Shown here piece after piece: positions 8,942 to 18,033 of a stretch of DNA of 64,000 bases (position 1 is its first letter; every line of letters begins with the position of its first letter). Below the pieces are notes generated by a model. That model worked only from the letters and a program-made list of their open reading frames with translations. It was not told the origin of the DNA and searched no databases. The position numbers and the translations under genes are program-made. Source of the DNA: Clostridia bacterium (GTDB lineage: Bacteria; Bacillota; Clostridia; Oscillospirales; Acutalibacteraceae). The DNA is taken from positions 1-64,000 of the forward strand of contig JAGALQ010000041.1 of assembly GCA_017625095.1 (NCBI GenBank). The letters are read 5' to 3'.

Positions 8942-11035
8942 TCACTCTTCAATCAAGCCGTAATAACGACCGAACCAATAAGGCATCAGAAACAGAGAAG
9001 CGTCCAAAAGAATCTTTCTTTCACTCAGACGGTCTGCAAGGAACTGGTTGCAGTCGTAGTTTGCAAGAGGCTTTTCATCATAAGGAAGCGACACTTTCAG
9101 CTGAGGTGCTTCACCGAATTTTTCAGGCGAATAATCCCACTCAAGATCGTTACGCACGCTGTTGATAAGCTTCATTTCCATAAGATCAAGCGGCATTTCT
9201 CGAAGCGAATTAACGCCCACGTCAAGCTCGCTGCATTCATCGGTGAATGCACCGTAGAGAATATTCCAGAAGGGATTGTGCTCATCTCTTTCATACTCCC
9301 AATGCTCACGCATACCGATAAGATAGCAGTTGAGAATATCAGGATCCTTCTCATAGCGCAGAAGCGGAATTGAAACAAGGAAGCAGAGGTTGTCATCAAT
9401 GTGACAGGTGTGAGCATCGTCAACCTTGCGGTACATCGAGTTTATTGCGTAATGCTCTTTTGCAACAAGGCGGAGATACTCCGCATTGTATTTCTCGTCG
9501 CCGCTCATATGGTGAGCAACCTTGAGGAAAGCGAGCATTTCAAAAGCATTTACGCCGTGCTCCCAATACCAACGGTCGTTTCTGTTCAGATCGTCAGGAT
9601 TCCAGTTTGCCCACGTTGTCGGCAGACCGTCAACATCGCAAAGACGGTAACCGTGAGAAAGAATGTGATCAACAATCGCGCAGATTGCTTCACAGATTTC
9701 CTTCTTCTCTGTTTCATCGGCACAGAAATCGAAATATGTTGCGGCAGCTGCAAAATGACCCACCATTTCGTCACTTGAGGTTTCACCTTTCCACTCAAGT
9801 TCGCTTACGTCATCCTTAGCTGCGTGCCATTCGGGGTTACCGTTGCCGTAGCCTTTTTCTCCGGGGCGGCGGATTGCACGCGCAGTGAAACCGGGAATGC
9901 CTGTGATCTTCATAAGAAGAAGCAGCGCTTTCATGGAACGGCGTGAAATATCAAGCGCTTCCTGCTCTCCGGTTACGGCATAGCGGTATGCCTGACCGAT
10001 AAGGTAGCTGCCTGTCCAGAGTCCGTCATTATCCGAAATTTCAACACCGCCGCTTGAAAAATCATAGAGATCATCAAGATCGCGGTTTGTGACAAAGCCG
10101 ATATCACGCACATTGTATTTTTCAGTCATATCGGAATAGTGCTTTGCCTTTTCTTCAAGTGTCATCGTAAGTGTTTCGATGCAGACCGCACCGCAGTTTG
10201 TACCGACCCATACAGTGTTGCCGTCAGCACTTTCGGCAATAGCGGTAACCTCGCCCGAAGGCAGCCAATAACCCTTGCCGTAGAAGTGACGCTTTGCACC
10301 GTCATAAATCATAATACCGATATCGGTGCCGACATAGCGCTTGCCAGTCTTACCGAAAAGAATCTTTTTGACGTTGTAGCTGCAAAGTGCGTTAACCTGC
10401 TTTTTCGATACCCAATGGTTACGGGAATCATAGACAAAAACGCCATCCTTTGTACCTACCCAGAGTATTCCGAACTTGTCACCTGCAACAGCCTGAACCT
10501 GAGTGTCGGGCATATCGGAGGTTTCACTGTTTATCGGGAACCAGCGAAGACGCTTACCGAACGCTGTCTTAAGGCAGTCACCTACAGCGGCATAAACCTC
10601 ACCGTCAGCCACAGCAGCCATATCGTAAGGCACAGCACCCTCATTCGAATGCCAGTTGATAAATTCACCGTCATATCTGTAAAGGCAGTCATGTGTTATC
10701 AGACGGAGATTGCCGGAATGATCCTGCGAAATTGCAACAATATCGCTGTCAAGCTCCTGTTTGTTTTCGCCGTCAGATGTGCTGACAGTATTGCCGCAGC
10801 CGACCCAGAGTCTGCCTTCAGCATCGGTGAAGAGCACCTGAACCTTGCCTTCAAATCCGTCAACCTTTCTGAAAGCACCGTTTTCAAAAACAGCAACTCC
10901 GTTATCCGTACCGATCCATGCTTTGCCGTCTTTATCAAATGCGGCAGAGAGAACATTGAGCGAGGGCAGACCGTCCTTAAGAAAATAAACTGTTCTTTTA
11001 TCCTGCTTGAAGGGCTTATATTTAACCGTTGCCAT
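8942..11035 (-). CDS. beta-propeller plus alpha-helical domain protein, paralogue B
   Basis: A 697-aa protein collinear with paralogue A over its whole length, so the pair arose by tandem duplication. Propeller blades (DKDGKAWIGTDNG, DAEGRLWVGCGN, DKFGILWVGTKDG, SADGNTVWVGTNCG) fill the first 300 residues. The C-terminal helical domain repeats the same landmarks (TTWANWNPDDLNR, HTCHIDDNLCFL, GMREHWEYERDEHNPF). Propellers of this kind usually form the periplasmic sensor of hybrid two-component systems in Bacteroidetes. Here there is no membrane span, kinase or DNA-binding domain, so the protein is presumably a soluble, cytoplasmic, carbohydrate- or ligand-binding protein or enzyme. Function unknown. 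Confidence 0.8.
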   Translation of the reverse strand: MATVKYKPFKQDKRTVYFLKDGLPSLNVLSAAFDKDGKAWIGTDNGVAVFENGAFRKVDGFEGKVQVLFTDAEGRLWVGCGNTVSTSDGENKQELDSDIVAISQDHSGNLRLITHDCLYRYDGEFINWHSNEGAVPYDMAAVADGEVYAAVGDCLKTAFGKRLRWFPINSETSDMPDTQVQAVAGDKFGILWVGTKDGVFVYDSRNHWVSKKQVNALCSYNVKKILFGKTGKRYVGTDIGIMIYDGAKRHFYGKGYWLPSGEVTAIAESADGNTVWVGTNCGAVCIETLTMTLEEKAKHYSDMTEKYNVRDIGFVTNRDLDDLYDFSSGGVEISDNDGLWTGSYLIGQAYRYAVTGEQEALDISRRSMKALLLLMKITGIPGFTARAIRRPGEKGYGNGNPEWHAAKDDVSELEWKGETSSDEMVGHFAAAATYFDFCADETEKKEICEAICAIVDHILSHGYRLCDVDGLPTTWANWNPDDLNRNDRWYWEHGVNAFEMLAFLKVAHHMSGDEKYNAEYLRLVAKEHYAINSMYRKVDDAHTCHIDDNLCFLVSIPLLRYEKDPDILNCYLIGMREHWEYERDEHNPFWNILYGAFTDECSELDVGVNSLREMPLDLMEMKLINSVRNDLEWDYSPEKFGEAPQLKVSLPYDEKPLANYDCNQFLADRLSERKILLDASLFLMPYWFGRYYGLIEE

Positions 11036-11066
11036 ATATACACTCCGTTCTTTTTATTATTTTTAA

Positions 11067-11099
11067 AAAAGGCAGGAACGAACTGCGCTCCTGCCTTTT
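11067..11099 (-). terminator. terminator of the cmk-plsC-ispH/rpsA operon
   Basis: AAAAGGCAGGA pairs with TCCTGCCTTTT around an 11-nt loop, with T/A tracts on both sides. It lies 14 bp after the ispH/rpsA stop and before the propeller gene pair. Confidence 0.8.
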
Positions 11100-11113
11100 G
11101 TTTTAAGGTTTAA

Positions 11114-13207
11114 TTATTCAGCAGCTTCCTCTGCAACTTCTTCAGCTGCTTCTTCAACTGCTTCTTCTGTTGCCTCTTCAACTGCTTCTTCAGCTGCGGG
11201 CTCGATAAGAGCACGGATTGAAAGGCTTACACGCTTCTTGTCGAAGTCGATCTCTGTGACCTTTACGTCAACAACATCACCGACGGAAAGAACATCCTCG
11301 GGCTTGTTGATGCGGCGATCAGCAATCTGAGAGATGTGGATAAGACCGTCGATGCCGGGGATAACGTTAGCGAAAGCACCGAATGTTGTCATACCGACAA
11401 CTGTTGCCTTGCAAACTGTATCTACGGGGTAATCGCGGCGCATGATCTCCCAGGGATTGTCCTCAACCTTCTTGTAGCCGAGAGAAATCTTCTTGTTCTC
11501 TGCGTCGAGCTTCTTGATGTAAACCTCAACAGTATCGCCAACGTTGACGATCTCTGAGGGATGCTTGATGCGCTTCCAGCTGAGCTCGGAAATGTGAACC
11601 ATACCGTCAACACCGCCGATATCAACGAATGCACCATAGCTTGTAAGGGACTTAACGGTACCTGTGTAAACGTTGCCCTCTGCAGCGTTATCCCAGAATG
11701 CCTTAGCCTGCTCCTTACGTGCCTCACGAAGAACAACACGGATTGAGCCGACTGCACGCTTGCGCTGCTTATTTACGTCGATGACCTTGAAAGAAACCTT
11801 CTGCTTGAGAAGATTCTCAAGAGGCTCGTCCTTTGAAAGACCTGTGTGTGAACCGGGGATGAATACACGGGAACCCTTGCAAGCAACAAGAACGCCGCCG
11901 TTGGGGATAACCTCGAATACTGTACCCTCGAGAACTTCACCGCTCTCGTTTGCTTCACAGATGTCGTTCCAAGCCTTGGATGCATCAAGACGGCGCTTTG
12001 AAAGCATCATTGTGCCCTCTGCGTCATTTGTCTTCATGATGATGAGCTCGATCTCGTCACCGATCTTAAGTTCCTTAGACGGGTCAGCCGTAGGATCGTT
12101 GCTGTACTCGTCAATCGGAACGTAGCCTGTCTGCTTGCGGCCGATGTCCACCTGGATTTCACTGGGGGAAATGCCAACAACGATACCACGAACCTTCTGG
12201 TCGGTGCTCATGCTCTTGAGTGACTCCTCCATAAGTGCCTCGAAGGACTCCTCTGCAGCTTCTGCGGCATTTGCCGACTCCTGACCAGCTGCCTGAGCAG
12301 TTACCTGCTCCTTCTCAGCCTCAAGAGCGTCAATCTCAGGCTGAACTTTTGCTTCATTTACGTTTTCAGACATGGTTTGTAGTACCTCCTTTATTATACC
12401 GGCAGGAGTAGATGCTCCTGCAGTAACGCCAACACGGGTGCAGCCGCTCAGGTCAAGCTGCCTTACCTCATCTGCCGTTTCGACAAGATAGGTCGGGCAA
12501 TTCGGTTCGCATACCGCTTTAAGCTTTGCGGTGTTTGAACTCTGGCGACCGCCGATAATAATCATTGCGTCATTCACAAGTGACAGCTCATAGGCTTCCT
12601 GCTGTCTTTCTTGCGTCGCACAGCATATTGTATCAAAAATTTTTGCGTTTGTATAGAGTTTTTTTATCTTTTTTTCGCATAAATTCCATTCTTTTGTGCT
12701 GAAAGTTGTCTGAGCGACAACCAATATTTCTTTTTCAGACAAATCCGGAGTTTCTTCGGCAATTTTTTCAAGCTCATCGCTGTTGCAGAACACAATACAG
12801 TCCGTCTTACAGTGGCCGACTATGCCCTGCACCTCAGGATGACTGGCATCGCCTGCGACAAGCACAACCGTATTATCATTCACCTTTTCGGAAACAATCC
12901 TGTGAATTTTTTTGACAAAAGGACAGGTTGCATTACAGCAGTCAATGCCCATTGCGGCAATCTGCTCTTCAACGGCCGAGGTAACACCGTGAGCTCGCAC
13001 AACAAGAGTTTCACCTTCAAGTGCCTGTACAGGCTCGTCTATTATACGTGTACCCTTTGATTCAAGGTCTGCAATAACCTGAGGATTATGGATAAGCGGA
13101 CCTAACGTACAGACACGCTTGCCCTCACCGAGCATTGAGTAAACAAGATCAACCGCTCTGTTGACACCGAAGCAGAAGCCTGCCGTTTTTGCAAGAGTTA
13201 TTCGCAA
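11114..13207 (-). CDS. ispH: IspH (HMBPP reductase) fused to ribosomal protein S1-like domains
   Basis: A 697-aa fusion. Residues 1 to about 278 are 4-hydroxy-3-methylbut-2-enyl diphosphate reductase, the last step of the MEP isoprenoid pathway. The [4Fe-4S] cysteines are C12 (GFCFGVNRAV), C95 (NATCPFV) and C195/C196, with VRAHGV and TAGASTP motifs. After an Ala/Glu-rich linker (about 280-330) come four S1 RNA-binding domains; the clearest hold YTGTVKSLTSYGAFVDIGGVDG and TTFGAFANVIPGIDG. The tail is a run of EEA repeats. This fusion is known in Clostridia. It overlaps plsC by 10 bp and belongs to the FAD oxidoreductase-cmk-plsC-ispH/rpsA run. A possible internal start at M279 would make free S1. 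Confidence 0.95.
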   Translation of the reverse strand: MRITLAKTAGFCFGVNRAVDLVYSMLGEGKRVCTLGPLIHNPQVIADLESKGTRIIDEPVQALEGETLVVRAHGVTSAVEEQIAAMGIDCCNATCPFVKKIHRIVSEKVNDNTVVLVAGDASHPEVQGIVGHCKTDCIVFCNSDELEKIAEETPDLSEKEILVVAQTTFSTKEWNLCEKKIKKLYTNAKIFDTICCATQERQQEAYELSLVNDAMIIIGGRQSSNTAKLKAVCEPNCPTYLVETADEVRQLDLSGCTRVGVTAGASTPAGIIKEVLQTMSENVNEAKVQPEIDALEAEKEQVTAQAAGQESANAAEAAEESFEALMEESLKSMSTDQKVRGIVVGISPSEIQVDIGRKQTGYVPIDEYSNDPTADPSKELKIGDEIELIIMKTNDAEGTMMLSKRRLDASKAWNDICEANESGEVLEGTVFEVIPNGGVLVACKGSRVFIPGSHTGLSKDEPLENLLKQKVSFKVIDVNKQRKRAVGSIRVVLREARKEQAKAFWDNAAEGNVYTGTVKSLTSYGAFVDIGGVDGMVHISELSWKRIKHPSEIVNVGDTVEVYIKKLDAENKKISLGYKKVEDNPWEIMRRDYPVDTVCKATVVGMTTFGAFANVIPGIDGLIHISQIADRRINKPEDVLSVGDVVDVKVTEIDFDKKRVSLSIRALIEPAAEEAVEEATEEAVEEAAEEVAEEAAE
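12373..12398 (-). promoter_or_regulatory. possible internal ribosome binding site for a free S1 protein
   Basis: Inside the fusion gene, AAGGAGG (12391-12385) precedes an in-frame ATG (12373-12371; M279, reading MSENVNEAK) by 11 nt. M279 sits right at the IspH/S1 boundary, and initiation there would yield a 419-aa S1-like protein. A TATAAT sequence at 12398-12393 is too close to the ribosome binding site to be a useful promoter. The AAG-GAG-GTA codons also encode a conserved IspH stretch (IIKEVL), so the match could be incidental. Confidence 0.4.
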
Positions 13208-13833
13208 TGTCCTTCCTCCCAGAGGCTGACAATTCTTGCCATAATCTTTTCGGCAGCCTCACGACGCTCACGTGATGAGGTTTCATCGTTAAATCCGAGC
13301 TCTTCATACTTGATAGGCTTGCCGAAGCGTACTGTAATCTTACGGAACAAAAGTCTGTTTTGTTCACAGTATAAAGCTACGGGAAGAATATCAGCTTTTG
13401 TCTGCTTTGCAATAAGAGCTACGCCTGACTTGGGCTTATGGGGCTTGAGGTCCTTTGAACGTGTGCCCTCGGGGAAAATGCCGAGAACGTGACCGTTTTC
13501 AACAAGCTTTATTGCATAATCAACAGATGCCTTGTCGTTTCTGCCTCTGTTAACGGGAAAAACGTTGAGATGTGTAAGGAACCAGGCACCGATCTTATTC
13601 TTGAAAGCCTCTGATTTTGCCATAAAGTGAATGGGTCTTCTGCATTCACTGGAGAGTATGACGGGATCAAGAATATTGATGTGGTTGCAGGCAACGATAT
13701 AAGAACCGCTCTGAGGAATGTTTTCCTTGCCTACACACTTTATTTTCAGAATGAGCTTTATAGCGGGTCTGAGGGGAATCGAAACAATATCATAGAATTT
13801 TCTGTCGCGCACAGTAGAAAAATCAAAAGCCAT
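13198..13833 (-). CDS. plsC: 1-acyl-sn-glycerol-3-phosphate acyltransferase
   Basis: A 211-aa membrane-associated acyltransferase of phospholipid synthesis that converts lysophosphatidate to phosphatidate. The HX4D catalytic motif is NHINILD near residue 51. The second motif lies around RPIHFMAKSE, and the third, FPEGTRS, near residue 119. The length is normal. The start is 1 bp from the cmk stop and the end overlaps ispH/rpsA by 10 bp, so it is translated in a tightly coupled operon. cmk-plsC-ispH/S1 is a recurrent order in Firmicutes. Confidence 0.93.
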   Translation of the reverse strand: MAFDFSTVRDRKFYDIVSIPLRPAIKLILKIKCVGKENIPQSGSYIVACNHINILDPVILSSECRRPIHFMAKSEAFKNKIGAWFLTHLNVFPVNRGRNDKASVDYAIKLVENGHVLGIFPEGTRSKDLKPHKPKSGVALIAKQTKADILPVALYCEQNRLLFRKITVRFGKPIKYEELGFNDETSSRERREAAEKIMARIVSLWEEGHCE

Positions 13834-13834
13834 T

Positions 13835-14497
13835 TTACATTTTCTCCTTCACTATTTTATTGAGTGTATTGAGCACCTGCTCAAGATTCATATCTGATGT
13901 ATCGACAAGAACGGCATCGTCAGCCTGCTTGAGAGGAGCAATTGCGCGGTGCGAATCCTGATAGTCGCGCTGCACCATTTCATCAAGCACCTGCTTGTAA
14001 TCCGCCTGCATACCCTTGGCAAGAAGCTCATCGTATCTGCGCTTTGCACGAACCTCTGCGGAAGCTGTCAGGAAGATTTTAACCTGAGCATTCGGGAGGA
14101 CAACCGTGCCGATATCTCTGCCGTCCATAATACAGTTGTTTTTAGCGGCAATATCACGCTGAAGGTCGAAAAGAAACTCCCTTACAGCAGGAATTGCAGA
14201 AACGTTTGAAGCAGCCATCGAAGCTTCGGGCGTGCGGATTGCAAGCGAAACATCTTCATCGCCGAGGAAAACACGCTGTTCACCGTCAACGAAACGAAGG
14301 CTTACATCTGCGCTGCCGAGTGTTCCGGTAACCTGCTGAACATCTTTTGTGTCAGCACCCTTGCGCATTGCATTGACACCAACGGCACGGTAGAGCGCAC
14401 CTGTATCAACATAAATATAACCGAGTCCTGCCGCAAGCTGCCTTGCGATTGTGCTTTTGCCTGCGCCTGCAGGCCCGTCAATTGCAATATTAATCAT
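13835..14497 (-). CDS. cmk: cytidylate kinase
   Basis: A 220-aa enzyme that phosphorylates CMP and dCMP with ATP. Walker A GPAGAGKSTIAR is at the N-terminus, followed by YVDTGALYRAVG (CMP site). MDGRDIGTVVLPNA and KIFLTASAEVRAKRRYDE (lid region) are typical of the family, with RDYQDSHRAIAPL toward the C-terminus. The length matches bacterial Cmk. It follows the FAD oxidoreductase gene by 17 bp and is coupled to plsC. Confidence 0.96.
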   Translation of the reverse strand: MINIAIDGPAGAGKSTIARQLAAGLGYIYVDTGALYRAVGVNAMRKGADTKDVQQVTGTLGSADVSLRFVDGEQRVFLGDEDVSLAIRTPEASMAASNVSAIPAVREFLFDLQRDIAAKNNCIMDGRDIGTVVLPNAQVKIFLTASAEVRAKRRYDELLAKGMQADYKQVLDEMVQRDYQDSHRAIAPLKQADDAVLVDTSDMNLEQVLNTLNKIVKEKM

Positions 14498-14514
14498 AAA
14501 ACCCCACCCGTTAT

Positions 14515-15747
14515 TCAGATATTATTACCTGCCGCATAGCCTGTTGAAAAGGCTATCTGCAGATTAAAGCCGCCTGTATACGCATCAACATCGAGCACCT
14601 CACCTGCAAAAGCAAGATTAGGCACAAGCTTTGATTTCATTGTCTTCGGGTCAACCTCACTGACCTTGACACCGCCGGAGGTGACTATCGCCTCCTCTAT
14701 CGGACGGAAACCCGTAACGGTGACCTTAAAATCCTTGAGCAAATCAACAAGACCCGCACGCTGCTCACGTGTTATCTGGTTGGTTTTGGTCGATGTCCTG
14801 ATTCCCGAAAGCTTTGCTATAACAGGAATCAGCTTACGCGGAAGCAGCAGACCGAGAGAATTGACATAATCCTTGTTTGCATTTTCCGTAAAATCCTTTA
14901 TGACACGTTTATCGAGCTGCTCGTGGCTCAACGCCGGCTTGAGATCGATATGTATGACGTATTTTTCACTCTTCATATCGCGCATATGTGAGCTTGCGCT
15001 GAGAATCATCGGACCCGACACACCGAAGTGTGTGAACAGCATTTCGCCGAAATCCTCATAAACCGTGCGGCACTTTTCCGTATCTTCAACGCGGATTGCC
15101 ACATTACGCAATGACAGACCCATAAGCTGTGAACAGAATCCCTCGTGCGCTTCAAGCGGCACAAGTGAAGGCTTTAGTTCAGTTACGGTATGGCCTGCCT
15201 GAGCAGCAAGGCTGTATCCGTCGCCCGTAGAGCCTGTGCCGGGATACGATTTGCCGCCCGTTGCAACAACAACGCCGCCGCATTCAATCGTATCGCCTTC
15301 TTCGGTTTTTACCGCGGTAACAAAACCGTCGTTTATAACAAGCTCAACTGCTCTGCCTTTGCGGAATTTTACGCCTGCTTTTTTGGCGGCACCGTAAAGT
15401 GCATCGACAATGTCAAGCGAAGAATCCGAAACGGGGAACACGCGGTTACCGCGCTCAATCTTGAGAGACACACCCTGCTCCTCAAAAAAGTCCATTGTAT
15501 CCTGCGGCATAAACGCCGAAAATGCGCTGTAGAGGAACCTGCCGTTGACAGGCACAGCCGCAATCAGATCGTTGAGGAGGTTTGCCGCATTTGTGACGTT
15601 GCACCGACCCTTGCCGGTAATAACTATTTTTCTGCCGGGGCGATCGTTACGCTCAAGCAGCGTGACGTTTTTGCCGCCGCGTGCCGCCTGAATTGCCGCC
15701 ATCATACCTGCGGCACCCGCACCGATAATTATAATCTCATCTGTCAT
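14515..15747 (-). CDS. FAD-dependent oxidoreductase, HI0933/YhiN family
   Basis: A 410-aa cytoplasmic flavoprotein. The N-terminal dinucleotide-binding motif is GAGAAGMMAAIQAARGG, followed by ERNDRPGRKIVITGKGRCN, the signature of the HI0933-like (aminoacetone-oxidase-annotated) family. VVATGGKSYPGTGSTGDGY and a C-terminal GGFNLQIAFSTGYAAG complete the FAD fold. The physiological substrate of this family is not well established. The start MTDEIIIIG is chosen over a longer ORF because the extra 40 residues lie antiparallel in the RpiR gene and are not family-like. It overlaps the RpiR gene by 11 bp and leads into cmk. Confidence 0.85.
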   Translation of the reverse strand: MTDEIIIIGAGAAGMMAAIQAARGGKNVTLLERNDRPGRKIVITGKGRCNVTNAANLLNDLIAAVPVNGRFLYSAFSAFMPQDTMDFFEEQGVSLKIERGNRVFPVSDSSLDIVDALYGAAKKAGVKFRKGRAVELVINDGFVTAVKTEEGDTIECGGVVVATGGKSYPGTGSTGDGYSLAAQAGHTVTELKPSLVPLEAHEGFCSQLMGLSLRNVAIRVEDTEKCRTVYEDFGEMLFTHFGVSGPMILSASSHMRDMKSEKYVIHIDLKPALSHEQLDKRVIKDFTENANKDYVNSLGLLLPRKLIPVIAKLSGIRTSTKTNQITREQRAGLVDLLKDFKVTVTGFRPIEEAIVTSGGVKVSEVDPKTMKSKLVPNLAFAGEVLDVDAYTGGFNLQIAFSTGYAAGNNI

Positions 15748-16618
15748 CTTCAGGTCTTGCCTCCTGCTTGTCGTAGACGTTATATTCATCCCAGATTTTT
15801 TCAAGCTCGCTGAGGTTATCGTAAACCTCACTGCGACGGTTGAAGGTTGCGGCAACGATGAGCGCATTGATAAGGCTCAGCGGTGCAACAAGAGAATCGA
15901 CAAACGAAGCCATTGTGCTGCGTGCAAGCAGAAGATAATCCGCAAACTGAGCAATCGGAGAAAGCTCACTGTCGGTAACGGAAATTATCTTGGCTTTTTT
16001 ATCGCGCATAAAGCGCAGAGCACTTATTGTCTGGTTGGAATAGCGAGGGAAGCTGATCGCAATACAGATATCTCTCTCGTCTATACGGAATATCTGCTCA
16101 AACACCTCGCTGGCACGCGCACTGTCAACAAGAATGACGTTTTCGTAAACAGGTCTGAAGTAGAATGCGAGGAAATTAGCCAGTGTAGCGGCACTGCGCA
16201 CACCTAAAATGTAGATATTCCTTGCCTTGTTTATAGCCTCAACCGCACCGTTGAAGCTCTCCTTCGAGGTCTGCTCGAGAGTAGCCTTTATCATTGAAGC
16301 ATCGGCAGTGAGAACGGTTTCGAGTATTTCGTCCTGACCGATGCGTACACTTGCGCTTTCCATTCGCTGAACGCTTGTCAGCTTGCTGCGGATAAGCTCC
16401 TGCAGATCATTCTGAAAAGCAGGATAGCCCTCAAAACCAAGCTCAGTTGCAAAACGGACAACCGTGCTTTCGCTTACACCTACGGTTTCGCCCAGGCGTG
16501 CCGCAGTCATAAAAGCTGCTTTATCGTAGTTTTCCATTATATAGTTGGCAATCTTCTTCTGCCCTTTGGAAAGCTTTGCATAAAGCGCATCTATTTTATT
16601 CAGAATCGACTTGGTCAT
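15737..16618 (-). CDS. MurR/RpiR family transcriptional regulator
   Basis: A 293-aa regulator. Residues 1-75 form the RpiR helix-turn-helix (KGQKKIANYIMENYDKAAFMTA, then VGVSESTVVRFATELG). Residues about 120-250 are a SIS sugar-phosphate-binding domain (ARNIYILGVRSAATLANFLA, DICIAISFPRYSNQTI). Family members respond to phosphosugars. The ATG at 16618 (MTKSILNK) is preferred over 16633 because GGAG sits 9 nt before it, while the upstream ATG has no ribosome binding site. Its own promoter lies at 16651-16679. It overlaps the FAD oxidoreductase, so it may head the whole housekeeping operon. No sugar genes are adjacent, so the target is unclear. Confidence 0.88.
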   Translation of the reverse strand: MTKSILNKIDALYAKLSKGQKKIANYIMENYDKAAFMTAARLGETVGVSESTVVRFATELGFEGYPAFQNDLQELIRSKLTSVQRMESASVRIGQDEILETVLTADASMIKATLEQTSKESFNGAVEAINKARNIYILGVRSAATLANFLAFYFRPVYENVILVDSARASEVFEQIFRIDERDICIAISFPRYSNQTISALRFMRDKKAKIISVTDSELSPIAQFADYLLLARSTMASFVDSLVAPLSLINALIVAATFNRRSEVYDNLSELEKIWDEYNVYDKQEARPEDDR

Positions 16619-16650
16619 AATATGTCGCTCCATACTAAATAATTATTTAT

Positions 16651-16679
16651 ATAATACTATTTTTTTATGAAAGATGCAA
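16651..16679 (-). promoter_or_regulatory. promoter of the RpiR-led operon
   Basis: TTGCAT (16679-16674) and TATTAT (16656-16651) on the minus strand, spacer 17 bp. Transcription would start near 16644, leaving a leader of about 26 nt before the MTKS start. Confidence 0.6.
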
Positions 16680-16727
16680 CTGTTTTGCAAGATTTATTTC
16701 ATAATCCGCCGGATGAACACAAAAGGC

Positions 16728-16764
16728 AACCGCAGCCGACACAAAATTTTGCCGAACTGCGGTT
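16728..16764 (-). terminator. terminator of the secreted membrane-anchored protein gene
   Basis: AACCGCAG pairs with CTGCGGTT, continued inward by partially paired TCGGC/GTCGG around an A/T loop. It lies 15 bp after the stop of the 16779-18005 gene. The T-tract (GCCTTTTGTG) is modest. Confidence 0.6.
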
Positions 16765-16778
16765 TATATCATAGACTG

Positions 16779-18005
16779 TTATTTTTTATTCTTGTTTTTC
16801 TTTGCCTGCTTTGCTTTATCGTATGCTTTACGCTCTTCCTCAAGCTTGCGCTTTTTTTCCGCCTCTTCGGCAGCCTTCTTTTTCTTTATCTTGTCCAGAT
16901 ACATTTTCAACGGCACCGCAACAATAACAATTACAAGAAGCAATATGCCGCCCAGTACGAACATACACTGACCGAATAACGGATGACAAATTGCGCAGAT
17001 TTTACATCTTGCGTGAACAATTCCCTTGCCCTCTGACCAACGGGGAACTTCGAACTCAAGTTCTTCACTGTAATCGGAGTAGAGAGGCACAGTACCCTCA
17101 TCCGTTTCGAGGTATGCCAGATATCTTACACGAAGTCGCATTTCAGAAACATCATCGACATCTGCAGGAAAAAGATTCACAGTCTTTGTTTCGTTTGAAT
17201 AATGGCTGGAGGTTGCAGACAGATCCGCTGCCTCCCATGAACCGTCGCCCTTATCAATATCCACTTGTAGCTGAATATAAGTAGGCATCTGGGTTGAAAG
17301 CCATGCTTCCGCTTCTTTTATGCTTTCGGGAGTTTTAATATCAAAAGCAAGGTAAGGCATTTCATCCTCAAGATATTCAACACGCGGATTATATGCTTTT
17401 GGTGCTTCAAGTTCTGCAGGAGCTTTGCCGAAATCGACATCACGCTCAACCTTAACGGTATCCGTCCAATCAGAAGTCATAACCATTTCAGCATTGTTCC
17501 TGATGTAAAGCATTGAAACTCTCATACGGAACTCAAGCGTATGATTTTCAAGATCAAACACATACTGACCTTTGTCATTTGTACGGACAATATCACCAAG
17601 AGCTTTTCTTGTACTCTCATTTGTAAGATAAAGTAAATCAAACGTTCTGACAGTGTCGCCTTTTGGTATCGGGCCTCCGTATCCGGATGCCATAGGCGTT
17701 GTGTCCCAACTGTCATCGAATTGCCAGTTACCGCCATCAATACGGTAGTCAATCTGAACATAGGTGTTCACATCGGAAATGCCGTATTTCTTCATTGTTT
17801 TTTCATTTGACATACCGGAAATTTCGGCACAGCTATCCGTGAAAAGACAGCTTATGCTTACGCGTTCGGCAACTGTGTCATTATATACTCTGTAAACAAT
17901 TCCGTAAGGTGCTTCAACCTTTGTCAGTTCATCAACCGCACCTGCAGGCAAAACCGACACAGCAAGCAAAAATATTAAAAGCAAAAAAGACAGTGCTCTT
18001 TTCAT
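16779..18005 (-). CDS. secreted, C-terminally membrane-anchored protein of unknown function
   Basis: A 408-aa protein. Residues 1-23 are a signal peptide (MKRALSFLLLIFLLAVSVLPAGA). The extracellular region (about 25-335) has two similar segments with EAPYGIVYRVYNDTVAERVSI and ELEAPKAYNPRVEYLEDEMP, each followed by QIDYRIDGGNWQ or QLQVDIDKGDGSWE, suggesting duplicated beta-rich domains. Four cysteines (ARCKICAICHPLFGQC) precede a transmembrane helix (about 350-370) and a highly charged Lys/Glu tail of about 35 residues inside the cell. The start is set by GGAGG 7 nt upstream; the promoter lies inside the longer possible ORF. No family recognised. Confidence 0.75.
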   Translation of the reverse strand: MKRALSFLLLIFLLAVSVLPAGAVDELTKVEAPYGIVYRVYNDTVAERVSISCLFTDSCAEISGMSNEKTMKKYGISDVNTYVQIDYRIDGGNWQFDDSWDTTPMASGYGGPIPKGDTVRTFDLLYLTNESTRKALGDIVRTNDKGQYVFDLENHTLEFRMRVSMLYIRNNAEMVMTSDWTDTVKVERDVDFGKAPAELEAPKAYNPRVEYLEDEMPYLAFDIKTPESIKEAEAWLSTQMPTYIQLQVDIDKGDGSWEAADLSATSSHYSNETKTVNLFPADVDDVSEMRLRVRYLAYLETDEGTVPLYSDYSEELEFEVPRWSEGKGIVHARCKICAICHPLFGQCMFVLGGILLLVIVIVAVPLKMYLDKIKKKKAAEEAEKKRKLEEERKAYDKAKQAKKNKNKK

Positions 18006-18033
18006 CTTATTTCCTCCAAAGCGATATATGAGT

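Noticed and set aside
12393-12398. Internal TATAAT as a promoter for free S1
   Set aside because: A start from here would fall inside the ribosome binding site, so it could not make a useful mRNA leader.
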